From Pseudomonas sp. TH31 (GTDB taxonomy: Bacteria; Pseudomonadota; Gammaproteobacteria; Pseudomonadales; Pseudomonadaceae), in assembly GCF_016650815.1 (NCBI RefSeq), contig NZ_JAEKEZ010000010.1:310001-374000 (forward strand): DNA of 64,000 nt, given 5' to 3'. The notes beneath the pieces are model-generated. The model worked only from the letters and a program-made list of their open reading frames with translations. It was not told where the DNA came from and did no database searches. Made by a program: the position numbers and the translations under genes. Within the stretch, counting starts at the first letter, position 1. Each line of letters starts with the position of its first letter. Shown in pieces: positions 27,533-37,318 of the stretch.

Positions 27533-29014
27533 ATGGGTGCCTGGCTTAGCAACATCTCGCTGAAATACAAATTCTGGGCGGTCAACGCGGTCGCCTTCGT
27601 CACCACCCTGCTGTTGGTGCTGTACGCCGTACAACTTGAACAGCAAGCCCGCAGCCATGCATCCCAGGTATCGGCCCAGGCCCAGGCGCGATTGCTCAAT
27701 GCCTGGCCCGCCGGGCAGCCGCTGCCAAAGGCTGACAACGTACTGACCTTCAGTCACGGCCAGGCACCACGGATCAACGGTCAACCAGTGCTGGAACTGA
27801 CCGACACCAATGGCTGGGTCGATATCAACCGCATGCCGCTGTTCGGCAACAATCCGTTGATGGGCGCCGAGGTGTTCAGCCGCGCCGATGCTCAGCAAGT
27901 CGCGATAATCGCGTACGGCCCGAGCCTGACCCAAGTGTTTGGAGAGCGTTTCTTCAACTATGCGATGGCGGTGGCAATCCTGATGCTCGCGATGCTCGGT
28001 GCTTCGCAGTTGTTGATCCGTTTCTTGCTCAGCCAGCTCAATACCTTGAAAGACGTGATGCTGCACGTCGAGAAAACCGGTGACCTGTCGGCCCGCGTAC
28101 CACTGGCCTGCAAGGATGAAGTAGGGCAGATGGCCAATGCCTTTAACGCCATGCAGGCCGGTTATCAGCGAGTGGTCAACACCGTCGCCAACACTGCCCG
28201 GCAACTGGATGTCGGCGCGGCACGGCTGGCGTCGAGCATGAATGAAGTGCGCCATGGCATGCTCGGCCAGCAAAGCGAAACCGATCAAGCCGCCACCGCC
28301 ATCAATGAAATGACCGCCACGGTTTATCACATCGCCCAGCATGCCGGCGCCACCCGCGACCTCTCGCAAAGCGCCGACACCCTGGCCGGCAGCGGCCAGG
28401 AAGTGGTCAGCCGAGTGCAGAAATCGATTGCCGGGTTGTCCAGCGGCGTGCAGCAGACCGCCGAGATGATCCAGCGCCTGGCCAAGGACAGCCAGAAGAT
28501 CAATGGCGTGGTCAGTGTGATTCACAGCATTGCCGAGCAAACCAACCTGCTGGCGCTCAACGCGGCCATCGAAGCGGCGCGGGCCGGAGAAATGGGCCGC
28601 GGCTTTGCGGTGGTCGCCGATGAAGTCCGCAACCTGGCCAAGCGCGTGCAAACCTCGACGGATGAAATCACCCTGATGGTTGCTGCCTTGCAGGCCGGGA
28701 CCCGGGACGCCGTGGACTTCATGCAGGAGAGCTCGTTCAAGGCCGACGATTGCGTGCAGCAGGCCCAGGAAGCCGGGGCAGCCCTGGCGCAAATCACCAG
28801 CGCAGTGGCGCAAATGCGTGAAAGCAATACGCAGATCGCAGTGGCCGCCGAGCAGCAGAGTCATGTGGCCGAGGAGATGAATCGCGCGGTGGTGAGTATT
28901 CGTGACGTGACCGAGAACACCGTGCAGCAGACGGTGGATTCAGCCACCACCAGCAATGAATTGGCGACGTTGGCTGGAGAGTTGAGCAAGGCCATCGGGC
29001 AGCTCAAGCTTTAA
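27533..29014 (+). CDS. methyl-accepting chemotaxis protein
   Basis: 493 residues. Membrane span 1 at about 14-31 and a short periplasmic sensor 32-140 (about 110 residues, too small for a double-Cache domain). Membrane span 2 is at 143-165, HAMP 166-218, and the signalling domain has its conserved hairpin tip at 332-370 ([36 protein letters not shown]). It relays ligand binding to CheA/CheW. The ATG at 27533 follows GAAGACCTCCT; a longer upstream frame is read through a REP and lacks similarity. Ligand unknown. Confidence 0.94.
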   Translation: MGAWLSNISLKYKFWAVNAVAFVTTLLLVLYAVQLEQQARSHASQVSAQAQARLLNAWPAGQPLPKADNVLTFSHGQAPRINGQPVLELTDTNGWVDINRMPLFGNNPLMGAEVFSRADAQQVAIIAYGPSLTQVFGERFFNYAMAVAILMLAMLGASQLLIRFLLSQLNTLKDVMLHVEKTGDLSARVPLACKDEVGQMANAFNAMQAGYQRVVNTVANTARQLDVGAARLASSMNEVRHGMLGQQSETDQAATAINEMTATVYHIAQHAGATRDLSQSADTLAGSGQEVVSRVQKSIAGLSSGVQQTAEMIQRLAKDSQKINGVVSVIHSIAEQTNLLALNAAIEAARAGEMGRGFAVVADEVRNLAKRVQTSTDEITLMVAALQAGTRDAVDFMQESSFKADDCVQQAQEAGAALAQITSAVAQMRESNTQIAVAAEQQSHVAEEMNRAVVSIRDVTENTVQQTVDSATTSNELATLAGELSKAIGQLKL

Positions 29015-29018
29015 AGTC

Positions 29019-29095
29019 AAAAGATCGCAGCCTTCGGCAGCTCCTACATTGGATCGTCGTACACCTGTAGGAGCTGCCGAAGGCTGCGATCTTTT
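29019..29095. repeat. REP-like inverted repeat (GGCTGCGATCTTTT family)
   Basis: Perfect 30-base arms (29019-29048, 29066-29095) starting AAAAGATCGCAGCC and ending CAGCTCCTACA, 17-base loop. It starts five bases after the receptor's stop codon, ends in a T-run and may act as its terminator. Confidence 0.88.
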
Positions 29096-29200
29096 TTGCC
29101 CATTACACCTATCGAGTCAATAGCCAACCTTGATTCGCCGCCCGCCCCTGCCCCGCCTATTCTTCAAGCATGTGTTCAACATGTATCGAGGAGTTTCAAC

Positions 29201-29434
29201 ATGGGCAAACGTCATCCCAACCTTCCAGCCTGGCAATGGAAGTCACACCCGCAAAATGACCAACACGCAACCCATCAGGCTTTAAATCTGATCGCCGTTG
29301 CACTGGTCATCATCGGGTTTCTGCTGCTCGTTTCAGGCGTTTTCAGCCTGAGCCCGATCAATGTCGTGATTGGCGCCATCGGTGTGTTCGCCGCGCTGGG
29401 TATTCAGCGCCGCGGTCACAGCCTGAAGGCGTGA
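29201..29434 (+). CDS. small two-helix membrane protein
   Basis: 77 residues. A polar N-terminus (WQWKSHPQNDQHATHQ) is followed by two close hydrophobic segments (IAVALVIIGFLLLVSGVFSL and INVVIGAIGVFAALGIQ). GAGGAG lies seven bases before the ATG, which fixes the start. No family recognised; probably inner-membrane. Confidence 0.7.
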   Translation: MGKRHPNLPAWQWKSHPQNDQHATHQALNLIAVALVIIGFLLLVSGVFSLSPINVVIGAIGVFAALGIQRRGHSLKA

Positions 29435-29530
29435 GTCTGAGTGATGTCGTGCTTGCTGGCCGATCAATTCCTGACGTTCTCAGCGGTGGCGGGTGGCGTG
29501 CTTGGTGTAAGCAGCGCCACCGTCACTGAG

Positions 29531-30328
29531 TCAGGCGAAAATAGTCACGGTTTGCCGGCTCATGGCAATCAACTGACCGTCAGTGCTCCACAGTTTCGCT
29601 GCCGCATGACCGTAGCCATCCGCAGCGTGTTCGATGTCCACCAGGTATTTGCACCAATCCAGCGTGCTCAACGCCAACAGCGGCTGGACGAATTCGATGG
29701 TCCAGGTCAGCGTACTGCCCGCCGCCGGTTTGTTCAGGTGCGGCAACAGGGCCGGCGGCCAAGCGTCAACCAGTGCCAGGATGTACGCCTCGCTGAGCGG
29801 CTCGTCCTTCACATCCCCGCGCAAACGCACCCAACCGCCCATGTCCCGGGATTTGTTCCCGGTGAACGGCAATCCGCCGACACTCCAGCGCATCGCCAGA
29901 TGCTTCATGAATTCCGGGGTCACACCTTTGATGTAGGGCAGTTCCTGGCAGTCGTCCCAGTGTTTCATCTCAGGCGCTGGTTGCGCCGTCACGGCCACTT
30001 CGGAAGGTCGCGAGGCACCGAAACTGCCCTGGACCAACGTCACCACCTGACCTTTCTGCATCACCCGGCCCAGCACCTGGCTGACAGCCTTGCCTTCGCG
30101 CAATACATCGACTTCAAAACTGACCGGGACATCGGGTTCGACCGGGCCGACAAAAGTGATCGCCAGCGAACGCACTGGCCGATCCGCCGGGACTTTTGCG
30201 CGCATGGCTTCGTACTGCAACGCGGCGACCAGGCCACCAAAACTGGCCCGCCCCTGGCCCCATTCGGCGGGAATAGACAGCGCCTGCGGCTGGCTGCGGG
30301 CAGCGTCGAGCAGATCGGAAAAGCGCAT
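29531..30328 (-). CDS. acyl-CoA thioesterase family protein (double hotdog)
   Basis: 265 residues, two tandem hotdog halves. The N-terminal half has GQGRASFGGLVAALQYEAM and a central glycine helix. The C-terminal half has WVRLRGD, YILALVDAWPPALLPHL and STLTWTIEFVQPL. The layout matches TesB-like/thioesterase-family proteins that hydrolyse acyl-CoA. Substrate chain length cannot be read. Stands alone. Confidence 0.87.
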   Translation of the reverse strand: MRFSDLLDAARSQPQALSIPAEWGQGRASFGGLVAALQYEAMRAKVPADRPVRSLAITFVGPVEPDVPVSFEVDVLREGKAVSQVLGRVMQKGQVVTLVQGSFGASRPSEVAVTAQPAPEMKHWDDCQELPYIKGVTPEFMKHLAMRWSVGGLPFTGNKSRDMGGWVRLRGDVKDEPLSEAYILALVDAWPPALLPHLNKPAAGSTLTWTIEFVQPLLALSTLDWCKYLVDIEHAADGYGHAAAKLWSTDGQLIAMSRQTVTIFA

Positions 30329-30440
30329 GGGAACCTCAGAACGCGGAAAAGGATGAAGGGATCTTAACCAGCCTCTGAGGGCAGCACAGCGCTTATTCCG
30401 GCCAAATTGACTGACAGATGAGCCGGATACACACCTGCGG

Positions 30441-30532
30441 CGTAGGAGCTGCCGAAGGCTGCGATCTTTTGATCTTCGGCGCCCTTGATTACGTCACAGA
30501 TCAAAAGATCGCAGCCTTCGGCAGCTCCTACG
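30441..30532. repeat. REP-like inverted repeat pair
   Basis: CGTAGGAGCTGCCGAAGGCT arm at 30441 with its inverted copy ending at 30532; the two GATCTTTTGATC ends face inward, the reverse order of the element at 29019. Confidence 0.85.
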
Positions 30533-30548
30533 CGGGACGGAGGTGAAT

Positions 30549-31316
30549 TCAGGATTTGAAGCAGGAGCTGCTGAGTTTGTCGAGCACTCGGTCGGCTCGA
30601 CCTTCAGCCTGGGCCATGGTGGTTTTCCAGACCGCGACGCAGGGCTTTAAATCCGCTTCCTGTTCGGCCCGAAGCAACCACTGCCAGCAGTCGTGCCAAT
30701 CGCCCAGCGCGGCCTGGGCCGATTTGAGTCTGGGCATTGCCTGCTTGGGTAATCGATCAAGTTCGGGGTAGGCCTCGATGCCATAGCGCACACGCTTGAT
30801 CAACAAGCGCAGCAGATGACGATCATGGGCCGGATCGTGCAGGGTGTGGTCGAGCTTCTTCCACTGTTTGGCCAGGCGTTTTTCGATGCGCTTGCGCAAC
30901 CCCTTGAGCAAGCCCTGACGCTGGGACGCCCGCAGGAAGCGCGGAAACGCGTCGAGGATCATCAGCAGTTGAATGACTTCAGGGCTGGTCGCGACGGTCG
31001 GATAAGCCTCGTCCATTTGCGCCATGCGCCGCTGCGCGGCCTCGGGTTGAGCGTGCTGGAGCAAGTACGCCGCCAACACTTCGCGATCACGCAGAGGCGT
31101 GGTCAACTCACCGACCCCAGATGCGGCCACTTCCAGTTGCTCGACCCCAGGCAAACCACGCAAGGGCCGCAACAGGCTGCGCAAACGGCGAACCGTGGTA
31201 CGCAGATCGTGCAGCGCTTCTGGGTCAGTGCGGGCAGTCAAGCGTGCCTGACAGGCCAGCAAACGGACTTCCAGGCTCAGAACCTGAGCCACCAATCGGT
31301 CAACCAAGGCAGACAT
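30549..31316 (-). CDS. CHAD domain protein
   Basis: 255 residues, almost all helical. The CHAD signature is the repeated pattern of conserved histidines and arginines: ALHDLRTTVRRLRSLLRPLR near the start and HDRHLLRLLIKRVRYGIEAY in the middle, then ALGDWHDCWQWL. CHAD domains bind polyphosphate. Start at 31316 with GGGAG six bases upstream. The neighbouring lipoprotein and patatin genes give no hint of a pathway. Confidence 0.88.
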   Translation of the reverse strand: MSALVDRLVAQVLSLEVRLLACQARLTARTDPEALHDLRTTVRRLRSLLRPLRGLPGVEQLEVAASGVGELTTPLRDREVLAAYLLQHAQPEAAQRRMAQMDEAYPTVATSPEVIQLLMILDAFPRFLRASQRQGLLKGLRKRIEKRLAKQWKKLDHTLHDPAHDRHLLRLLIKRVRYGIEAYPELDRLPKQAMPRLKSAQAALGDWHDCWQWLLRAEQEADLKPCVAVWKTTMAQAEGRADRVLDKLSSSCFKS

Positions 31317-31402
31317 CGTTTGCTCCCTGAATCGAATTGCCTGCGGCATTCGATGCATCTTGCCTGTATCGAAGCTCGCCGCCATTGAGCTACATCATAG
31401 AC

Positions 31403-31681
31403 TTAACGGCCCGCGCGGGACTCACGAATATAGAAGCGCGCCTTCTCGGCTTTGCTGGTGCAACCTTCGTAAGCTTCGAATTGCTGCTGGGTCTTGGCGC
31501 CGGTCAACAGCGACAGGGCCTTGGAGTAACTGACAGTGCCGGCGAAACCTTCGGCCTTGGCCAGGTCCAGTTCATGCCAGGCGGCATCGATCTGGGTACC
31601 GCAACTGTCACGATAAGCAGTTTTCCCGGCACAACCAGCCAGCGCCAGGGCAATCAAAGGCACACAGATCCAGGCTTTCAT
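31403..31681 (-). CDS. small lipoprotein
   Basis: 92 residues. Lipoprotein signal MKAWICVPLIALALAGCAG with lipobox LAGC (cysteine 17). The mature part contains two more cysteines (RDSCGTQ, YEGCTSK) that could form a disulphide, and a SYSKALSLLTGAKTQQQFE helix. GAGGTG sits before the ATG. No function recognised; divergent from the patatin gene. Confidence 0.78.
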   Translation of the reverse strand: MKAWICVPLIALALAGCAGKTAYRDSCGTQIDAAWHELDLAKAEGFAGTVSYSKALSLLTGAKTQQQFEAYEGCTSKAEKARFYIRESRAGR

Positions 31682-31903
31682 CGATAACACCTCAAAGATA
31701 AATAAACAGTCGTGCAGGTAAGACGTTCCGGCGAGTAAAAAGTGCCTTGGCCCCGACGTACAAACTATAGCGCTCGCGAGCATACCCATCTGTCGCCATG
31801 CAGTGTCGAAAAAACGACGCCCCTGCCCCGTCTAGCGACCTTAACGATTGAAGCGCGCCCCTCGATGGGTGCATTGTTGAACCTTGTCAGACGAGGGCGA
31901 TTC

Positions 31904-32941
31904 ATGAAAAAGCGTGTCGCACTGGTGCTGGGCTCAGGTGGAGCCCGGGGCTATGCCCATATCGGTGTCATTGAGGAGATCGAACGGCGTGGCTACGACA
32001 TCGCCTGCATTGCCGGTTGCTCGATGGGCGCGGTGGTCGGCGGGATTTATGCCGCCGGCAAACTCAACGAGTATCGTGACTGGATCGAAAGCCTGGATTA
32101 CCTCGATGTGTTGCGCCTGGTGGACGTCAGTTTTCGCCTGGGGGCGATTCGCGGGGAGAAAGTCTTCGGCCAGATCCGCAAGATCGTCGGCGAGATCAAT
32201 ATCGAAGACCTGCGCATTCCCTACACGGCGGTGGCCACAGACCTGACCAACCAGCAGGAAATCTGGTTCCAGGCAGGCTGCCTGCACCAGGCCATTCGCG
32301 CCTCGGCGGCGATTCCCAGTTTGTTCACCCCGGTGATGCAGGGCAATCGCATGCTGGTCGATGGCGGTTTGTTGAACCCGCTGCCGATCGTGCCGGTGGT
32401 GTCGAGCCATTGTGACTTGATCATTGCGGTCAACCTCAACTCGACCAACCAGCGTCACTATCAACTGCCGGTGATCCAGCGTCCGGCAGCGTTCAAGTCG
32501 CGCTTCGATAACCTGATCAATTCCCTTGGCTCGAAGATGCCGTTCCGGCGCAAACAGGCCGAACAATTGCTGCTGCTGGAACAGGAAGCGCTGAAAGCCG
32601 AGGCGGCGGAAATCAATCCTTGGATCGAATCCGCCGAACCCGAAGCCCAGCAACCGGCGGCGGCTCCGCAAGGTGAGGGTGCGCCGAAATCCGCCACTGG
32701 CTCGTTCATCATTGACAACGTCGGGCCGGCGTCCTTGCTGGACCTGATCAACCAGAGTTTCGAGGTGATGCAGACCTCGTTGGCACAGTACAAGATTGCC
32801 GGGTATCCGCCGGATGTGTTGATCAACGTGCCGAAGCGCGTGTGCCGGTTTTTCGAGTTTTACAAGGCGCCGGAGTTGATCGCGTTGGGGCGCGAGATAG
32901 CGCGCGATACGATGGATCGGTATGAGAATGAGCAGAATTGA
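31904..32941 (+). CDS. patatin-like phospholipase (RssA-like)
   Basis: 345 residues. Patatin fold with glycine-rich oxyanion loop GSGGARGYAHIG (10-21), nucleophile Ser40 in AGCSMGA and catalytic Asp153 in MLVDGG. An extra C-terminal region (about 215-345) includes an alanine/glutamine-rich linker and a helical end. ATG at 31904 has GAGGGCGATTC upstream; an in-frame ATG 13 codons earlier is possible. Likely cytosolic acyl hydrolase; the natural lipid is unknown. A REP follows. Confidence 0.9.
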   Translation: MKKRVALVLGSGGARGYAHIGVIEEIERRGYDIACIAGCSMGAVVGGIYAAGKLNEYRDWIESLDYLDVLRLVDVSFRLGAIRGEKVFGQIRKIVGEINIEDLRIPYTAVATDLTNQQEIWFQAGCLHQAIRASAAIPSLFTPVMQGNRMLVDGGLLNPLPIVPVVSSHCDLIIAVNLNSTNQRHYQLPVIQRPAAFKSRFDNLINSLGSKMPFRRKQAEQLLLLEQEALKAEAAEINPWIESAEPEAQQPAAAPQGEGAPKSATGSFIIDNVGPASLLDLINQSFEVMQTSLAQYKIAGYPPDVLINVPKRVCRFFEFYKAPELIALGREIARDTMDRYENEQN

Positions 32942-32949
32942 AGAGCGAA

Positions 32950-33032
32950 GATCAAAAGATCGCAGCCTTCGGCAGCTCCTACATTGGGATGGCGTACACC
33001 CTGTAGGAGCTGCCGCAGGCTGCGATCTTTTG
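32950..33032. repeat. REP-like inverted repeat
   Basis: GATCAAAAGATCGCAGCC...TCCTACA arm (32950-32983) and its inverted copy with one change (CCGCAGG instead of CCGAAGG) ending at 33032. Confidence 0.85.
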
Positions 33033-33035
33033 GAT

Positions 33036-33066
33036 GATCGTTCCCACGCAGAGCATGGGAACGATC
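33036..33066. repeat. hairpin with GATCGTTCCCA arms
   Basis: Perfect 11-base arms GATCGTTCCCA (33036-33046) and TGGGAACGATC (33056-33066) around a nine-base loop. It overlaps the last bases of kdpE reading left and may work as its terminator despite the absent T-run. Confidence 0.7.
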
Positions 33067-33754
33067 AGGACTCGATCAACCGATACCCCACCCCCGCCTC
33101 GGTCACGATAAACCGCGGCTGAGTCGGATCATCCGCCAACTTCTGGCGCAAATGCCCGACCACAATCCGCAGGTAATGACTGTCCTCGGTATGGGTCGGC
33201 CCCCAGATATCCTTGAGCAATTGCTGCTGGGTGATGACCCGCCCCGGATGCCGTGCCAGTTGCGCCAGCACCGCGTACTCCTTGCGGGTCAGCGCGACTT
33301 CAACACTGTCGAGCAGCACTCGGCGATACGCCAGGTCTACGGTGAGCGGGCCAAACGTCAGGGCCGCTTGCTGAGCTTCACCGGCCGGCGCCTGACGCAA
33401 CAAGGCGCGAACCCGGGCCAAAAACTCCTGAATACCGAACGGCTTGGTCACGTAATCGTTGGCGCCGCCATCCAGCGCTTCAACCTTCTGTCCTTCGCTG
33501 GCGCGCACCGACAGCACCAGCACCGGCACCGTCGACCATTCGCGAAACTCGCGCAGCACTTGCTGGCCGTCCATGTCCGGCAGCCCGAGGTCGAGTACCA
33601 GCAGATCGGGTTTGTTCAGCGCCGCTTGCGCCAAACCTTCGTTACCAGTGCCGGCCTCAAGCACTTTGTAGCCTTGGGAGGCGAGGCTGATACGCAGGAA
33701 CTTGCGAATCTGCGGTTCGTCGTCGATGACCAAAATGGTCGCGGTCTGGCTCAT
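33065..33754 (-). CDS. kdpE: KdpE, response regulator for potassium transport
   Basis: 229 residues, OmpR type. The receiver has acidic pocket DDE (11-13), phospho-acceptor Asp in LLVLDLGLPDMDG, Thr/Ser and Lys (TKPF). The winged-helix DNA-binding domain has LTRKEYAVLAQLARHPGRVI and ILKDIW-type signature (LLKDIWGPTHTEDSHYLRI). Phosphorylated by KdpD under K+ limitation or osmotic upshift, it switches on kdpFABC. It follows kdpD by 48 bases, reading left. Confidence 0.96.
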   Translation of the reverse strand: MSQTATILVIDDEPQIRKFLRISLASQGYKVLEAGTGNEGLAQAALNKPDLLVLDLGLPDMDGQQVLREFREWSTVPVLVLSVRASEGQKVEALDGGANDYVTKPFGIQEFLARVRALLRQAPAGEAQQAALTFGPLTVDLAYRRVLLDSVEVALTRKEYAVLAQLARHPGRVITQQQLLKDIWGPTHTEDSHYLRIVVGHLRQKLADDPTQPRFIVTEAGVGYRLIES

Positions 33755-33802
33755 GAATTCACATCAACAAAAAGAAGTGGCAAGAGAGTAGCGCAAGCGC
33801 GA

Positions 33803-36454
33803 TCAGGCTTCACTTTCGTAGCCCGGTTGCGCCTGCAACGGCAGGTGCAGGGCGATGCAAGTGCCGCGCCCTTCAATGCCATCGGCAACGCTGATCCGCC
33901 CACCATGGGCGCCGACCATACCCTGACAAATCGCCAGTCCCAACCCGGTGCCCTGCCCGCCACGATCACCTCGGGCGGCGGTGTAGAACATGTCGAAGAT
34001 CTTCGCTCGCTCGTCCTCCGGAATCCCCGGCCCTTCATCGCTGACGGAAAAAAACAACTCGCTGTCATCCGCTCCGGCGCGCACTTGCAGGCGTCCGTGA
34101 ACCGGTGAGAACCGCGCGGCGTTTTCGATCACGTTGACCAGCGCCTGTTCGATCAGCGCCGCATGGACGTAGAGCAGCGGCAGCTCGGCCGGTACTTCGG
34201 CACTGACCTGCAACGGCGCCAGCACTGCGCGCAGGCGATTAAGCGAACTGCCGACGATATCGGCCGGCGACACCCAGTCCCGGGCCAGTTTCAGGGCTCC
34301 GTGACCGAGCCGGGTCATGTCCAGCAGGTTCTGAATGTAGCGATCCAGGCGCTCGGCTTCATCGCGGGTGCCCTCAAGCAGCTCGCGACGATCCTCCAGC
34401 GGGATCGCTTCGCCGAGGGCCAGCAGGCTGTCGATGCTGCCGCGCATGGAGGTCAGCGGCGTGCGCAAATCGTGGGACACCGAGGCCAGCAAGGCACTGC
34501 GCAGTTGCTCGGTTTCGCCGTGCAGCCGCGCCGCTTCGAGGTCTTCGGCCAATTGCGCACGGGCCAGGGCCTGGGCCAGTGGCTGGCTCAGCGCCGTCAG
34601 CAAGCGCCGGCGCTGCCCGCTTAGGGTCTGGCCTTCTTTGGCACACACACCGAGCAACGCCAGCGGCCCGTCTTCAACCGACAACGGCCACCACCACCAA
34701 CGCCCGAACGGCAACGTGCCGGTGCCCGCGCCCGCTGGCTGATCGTGTTGCCAGGCCCAATCGGCGGCGGCGCGTTCGGCCTCGGAGAATTCCAGCGGGC
34801 CACCGGTTTCGACTTTCCAGCCGCCCTGCCCGTCACGGTTGAGCAGGCACAACTGCAGATCGCTCCAGCCGTTCAAATGCTGGGCGGCGGCGCTGACCAC
34901 GGCCTGGCGGTCGGTGGCGGCGGTGAGTTTGCGCGACAGGTCGAGCAGTTCGCTGGTTTCTTCCTGAGTGTCGCGCAGGGCCTCCAGTTGCCGGCGTTGC
35001 CGCGCCGCGAGATTGCCGGTGAGCGCCGCCATCAGCAGGAAAAACAGCAAGGTCAGGACGTCTTCTTCGCGCTGGATGGCGAACGAGAAGTTGGGCGGGA
35101 TGAACAGAAAGTCGTAGGTCAGAAACGACAACGCCGCACAGGCCAGCGCCGGGCCAAGGCTGCTGCGCACCGCCACCAGCAACACGGCGGCGAGGAACAC
35201 CAGGGAGATATTGGGCAGCGGCAAGACACTGGCCACTGCCCAGGCCAAAGCACTGGCCAAAACGGTTGCCACCAAGGCCAGCGCGTAGTCGAACCAGACC
35301 AATGAATGCGCCGAACGCTGACGGGTTGCGGGCACTTCATGGTCACTGTCGAGGACGTTGATTTCCAGCCCGCGGGCATCGCGCAACAAGCGTGACGCCA
35401 GACCTCCGCCGAACAGGCGCCGACGCAAACGCTGACGGGACTGACCGACCAACACCAGGCTGGCGCGGCGTTCGGCGGCGTGCTGGATCAAGGTTTTCGC
35501 CACCTCGCCGGCCCGCAGCAATACCACTTCGCCGCCAAGGCGCTCGGCCAGTTGCTGGGCGCTTTGCAGGCGCAGGCGCGATTGCTCATCGCGCACGCTG
35601 CCGTTGTCCACATGCACCAGGCTCCACGGTAAATGCCGACGCTGGGCAACGCGGCTGGCGTGACGCACCAGACGTTCGGCCTGAGCATCGCCATCGACCC
35701 CGACCAACAAGCGACCGCGCACCGCTGGCGCAGCCTGGCCGAGCTGGCGATAACCCTGGGCCAGATCATCATCGACCTGGGCCGCAGCGGTTTGCATGGC
35801 CATTTCACGCAGGGCGGTGAGGTTGGTTTGCGTGAAGAACGCATCGATGGCCGCACGCGCCTGCTCCGGTACGTAGACCTTGCCATCGCGCAAACGCTCC
35901 AGCAGTTCGCGTGGCGGCAGGTCGATCAGCAGTAGTTCGTAGGCTTCTTGCAGGACCCAGTCCGGCAGGGTTTCGCGGACCTGGACGCCGGTGATGCCGC
36001 GCACCTGGTCGTTGAGACTTTCCAGGTGCTGGACGTTGACGGTGGTGTACACGTCGATGCCAGCGGCCAGCAGTTCCTGGATGTCTTGCCAGCGCTTGGC
36101 GTGGCGACTGCCGGGGGCGTTGCTGTGGGCCAGCTCATCGACCAGCACCAGTTTCGGCTTGGCTTTGAGCAGGCCGTCGAGGTCCATCTCTTCAAGCATG
36201 ACGCCGCGGTATTCCGTGCGCACCAATGGTTGTTGTGGCAAGCCACCGAGCAGCGCTTCGGTTTCGGCGCGGCCATGGGTTTCGACCACGCCAGCAATGA
36301 CTTTCACGCCCTGGCGCAGTTGGGTGTGGGCCGCTTGCAGCATGGCGTAGGTCTTGCCGACACCCGGCGCGGCACCGAGGAAAACCTTGAGCCGTCCACG
36401 GCCATCCCGAGGCAGGTCTGCTAACAACGCATCGGCGCGGCCGGAGTCACTCAT
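33803..36454 (-). CDS. kdpD: KdpD, turgor/K+ sensor histidine kinase
   Basis: 883 residues, complete. The KdpD N-terminal domain has Walker A GAAPGVGKTYAML (28-40), and a Usp-like domain spans ~248-370. Four close membrane spans lie at 388-485 (DYALALVATVLASALAWAVA onwards), with a GAF-like region ~495-625. The kinase core has phospho-acceptor His661 (SVSHDLRTPLTSM) and ATP-binding N/G boxes at the C-terminus (GQGTGLGLAICQGMV). It phosphorylates KdpE. It lies after kdpC but separated by 163 bases filled with REP elements. Confidence 0.96.
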   Translation of the reverse strand: MSDSGRADALLADLPRDGRGRLKVFLGAAPGVGKTYAMLQAAHTQLRQGVKVIAGVVETHGRAETEALLGGLPQQPLVRTEYRGVMLEEMDLDGLLKAKPKLVLVDELAHSNAPGSRHAKRWQDIQELLAAGIDVYTTVNVQHLESLNDQVRGITGVQVRETLPDWVLQEAYELLLIDLPPRELLERLRDGKVYVPEQARAAIDAFFTQTNLTALREMAMQTAAAQVDDDLAQGYRQLGQAAPAVRGRLLVGVDGDAQAERLVRHASRVAQRRHLPWSLVHVDNGSVRDEQSRLRLQSAQQLAERLGGEVVLLRAGEVAKTLIQHAAERRASLVLVGQSRQRLRRRLFGGGLASRLLRDARGLEINVLDSDHEVPATRQRSAHSLVWFDYALALVATVLASALAWAVASVLPLPNISLVFLAAVLLVAVRSSLGPALACAALSFLTYDFLFIPPNFSFAIQREEDVLTLLFFLLMAALTGNLAARQRRQLEALRDTQEETSELLDLSRKLTAATDRQAVVSAAAQHLNGWSDLQLCLLNRDGQGGWKVETGGPLEFSEAERAAADWAWQHDQPAGAGTGTLPFGRWWWWPLSVEDGPLALLGVCAKEGQTLSGQRRRLLTALSQPLAQALARAQLAEDLEAARLHGETEQLRSALLASVSHDLRTPLTSMRGSIDSLLALGEAIPLEDRRELLEGTRDEAERLDRYIQNLLDMTRLGHGALKLARDWVSPADIVGSSLNRLRAVLAPLQVSAEVPAELPLLYVHAALIEQALVNVIENAARFSPVHGRLQVRAGADDSELFFSVSDEGPGIPEDERAKIFDMFYTAARGDRGGQGTGLGLAICQGMVGAHGGRISVADGIEGRGTCIALHLPLQAQPGYESEA

Positions 36455-36495
36455 CTGTTATTGCCTTGTTCGACTTGGAATTGGGGTGTTGCGTT

Positions 36496-36617
36496 AAAAG
36501 ATCGCAGCCTTCGGCAGCTCCTACGGAGATCGCGGCGTCGACACGGTCTGTGCAGGAGCTGGCGAAGCCTGCGATCTTTTGATCTGTAGGAGCTGCCGCA
36601 GGCTGCGATCTTTTGAT
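36496..36617. repeat. cluster of three REP-like units inside the kdp locus
   Basis: An AAAAGATCGCAGCC...CTCCTACG unit (36496-36525), a diverged inverted unit (TGCAGGAGCTGGCGAAGCCT onwards, 36550-36584) and a third (TGTAGGAGCTGCCGCAGGCT onwards to 36617) fill the kdpC-kdpD gap right up to the kdpC stop. Confidence 0.8.
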
Positions 36618-37163
36618 CTACAGCTTTTCCAGCGCCACATTCAACTCAAACACATTCACCACCGGCGGCCCCACCAGCGGCCGCTCAATGTTCGCATTCA
36701 TCAACTGCTCAAGCGTAGACACCGGCAGATTACGCGCCGCTGCAACACGCGCCAGTTGATAGGCAATCGCTGCCGGTGGCAAGTGTGGATCGAGGCCGCT
36801 GCCGGAGGTGGTCAGCATGGCCAATGGCACCGGACCCTGGCCGGGCACAATCAGTTTGTTGGCATCGTCGATCACCCGAGTGGCCAGGGCCGGGTTGCTC
36901 GGCGAGAGGTTGCTGGCGCTGCTCGACACGGTGGCAAACGCACCGGCCGATGGCCGTGGATGGAACCAGGCATCGCCGACGAAATCCTGGGCAATCAGCG
37001 ATGAGCCACGGACCTTGCCGTCGGCGTCGTGCACCAGGCTGCCGTTGGCTTGATCCGGAAAGGCAACCTGGGCTACGCCAGTGACGACCAAAGGATAGGC
37101 GACGCCGGTGATCAGGGTCATCAGCACAAGCAAGCTCAAGGCCGGACGTATTATTGTGGACAT
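36618..37163 (-). CDS. kdpC: KdpC, accessory subunit of the K+-transporting ATPase
   Basis: 181 residues, one N-terminal membrane span ([20 protein letters not shown]) and a periplasmic domain with [31 protein letters not shown] and the C-terminal [14 protein letters not shown] block, all typical. Assists K+ capture and complex stability. GAGGATTTTGAA before the ATG at 37163. It is separated from kdpB by ~155 bases holding a REP pair. Confidence 0.96.
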   Translation of the reverse strand: MSTIIRPALSLLVLMTLITGVAYPLVVTGVAQVAFPDQANGSLVHDADGKVRGSSLIAQDFVGDAWFHPRPSAGAFATVSSSASNLSPSNPALATRVIDDANKLIVPGQGPVPLAMLTTSGSGLDPHLPPAAIAYQLARVAAARNLPVSTLEQLMNANIERPLVGPPVVNVFELNVALEKL

Positions 37164-37223
37164 TTCAAAATCCTCGAATTCGGTAAGCAAATACAGTGTT
37201 CAGTCAGGTGGACCGTGTCGGGC

Positions 37224-37291
37224 TCATCGCGAGCAGGCTCGCTCCCACAGGGAATGCATTTCAAATTGTGGGAGCGAGCCTGCTCGCGAAG
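37224..37291. repeat. REP-like inverted repeat between kdpB and kdpC
   Basis: CATCGCGAGCAGGCTCGCTC arm at 37224-37248 and its inverted copy 37267-37291 (GCGAA instead of GCGATG at the end). It interrupts the kdpFABC operon. Confidence 0.85.
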
Positions 37292-37318
37292 GCGGTGTGA
37301 CGGGCACACCGCGCAAGG

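Noticed and set aside
27443..28864. 473-codon open frame antisense to the chemotaxis receptor
   Set aside because: Shadow of the sense gene with His/Gly/Gln-rich composition and no domain.
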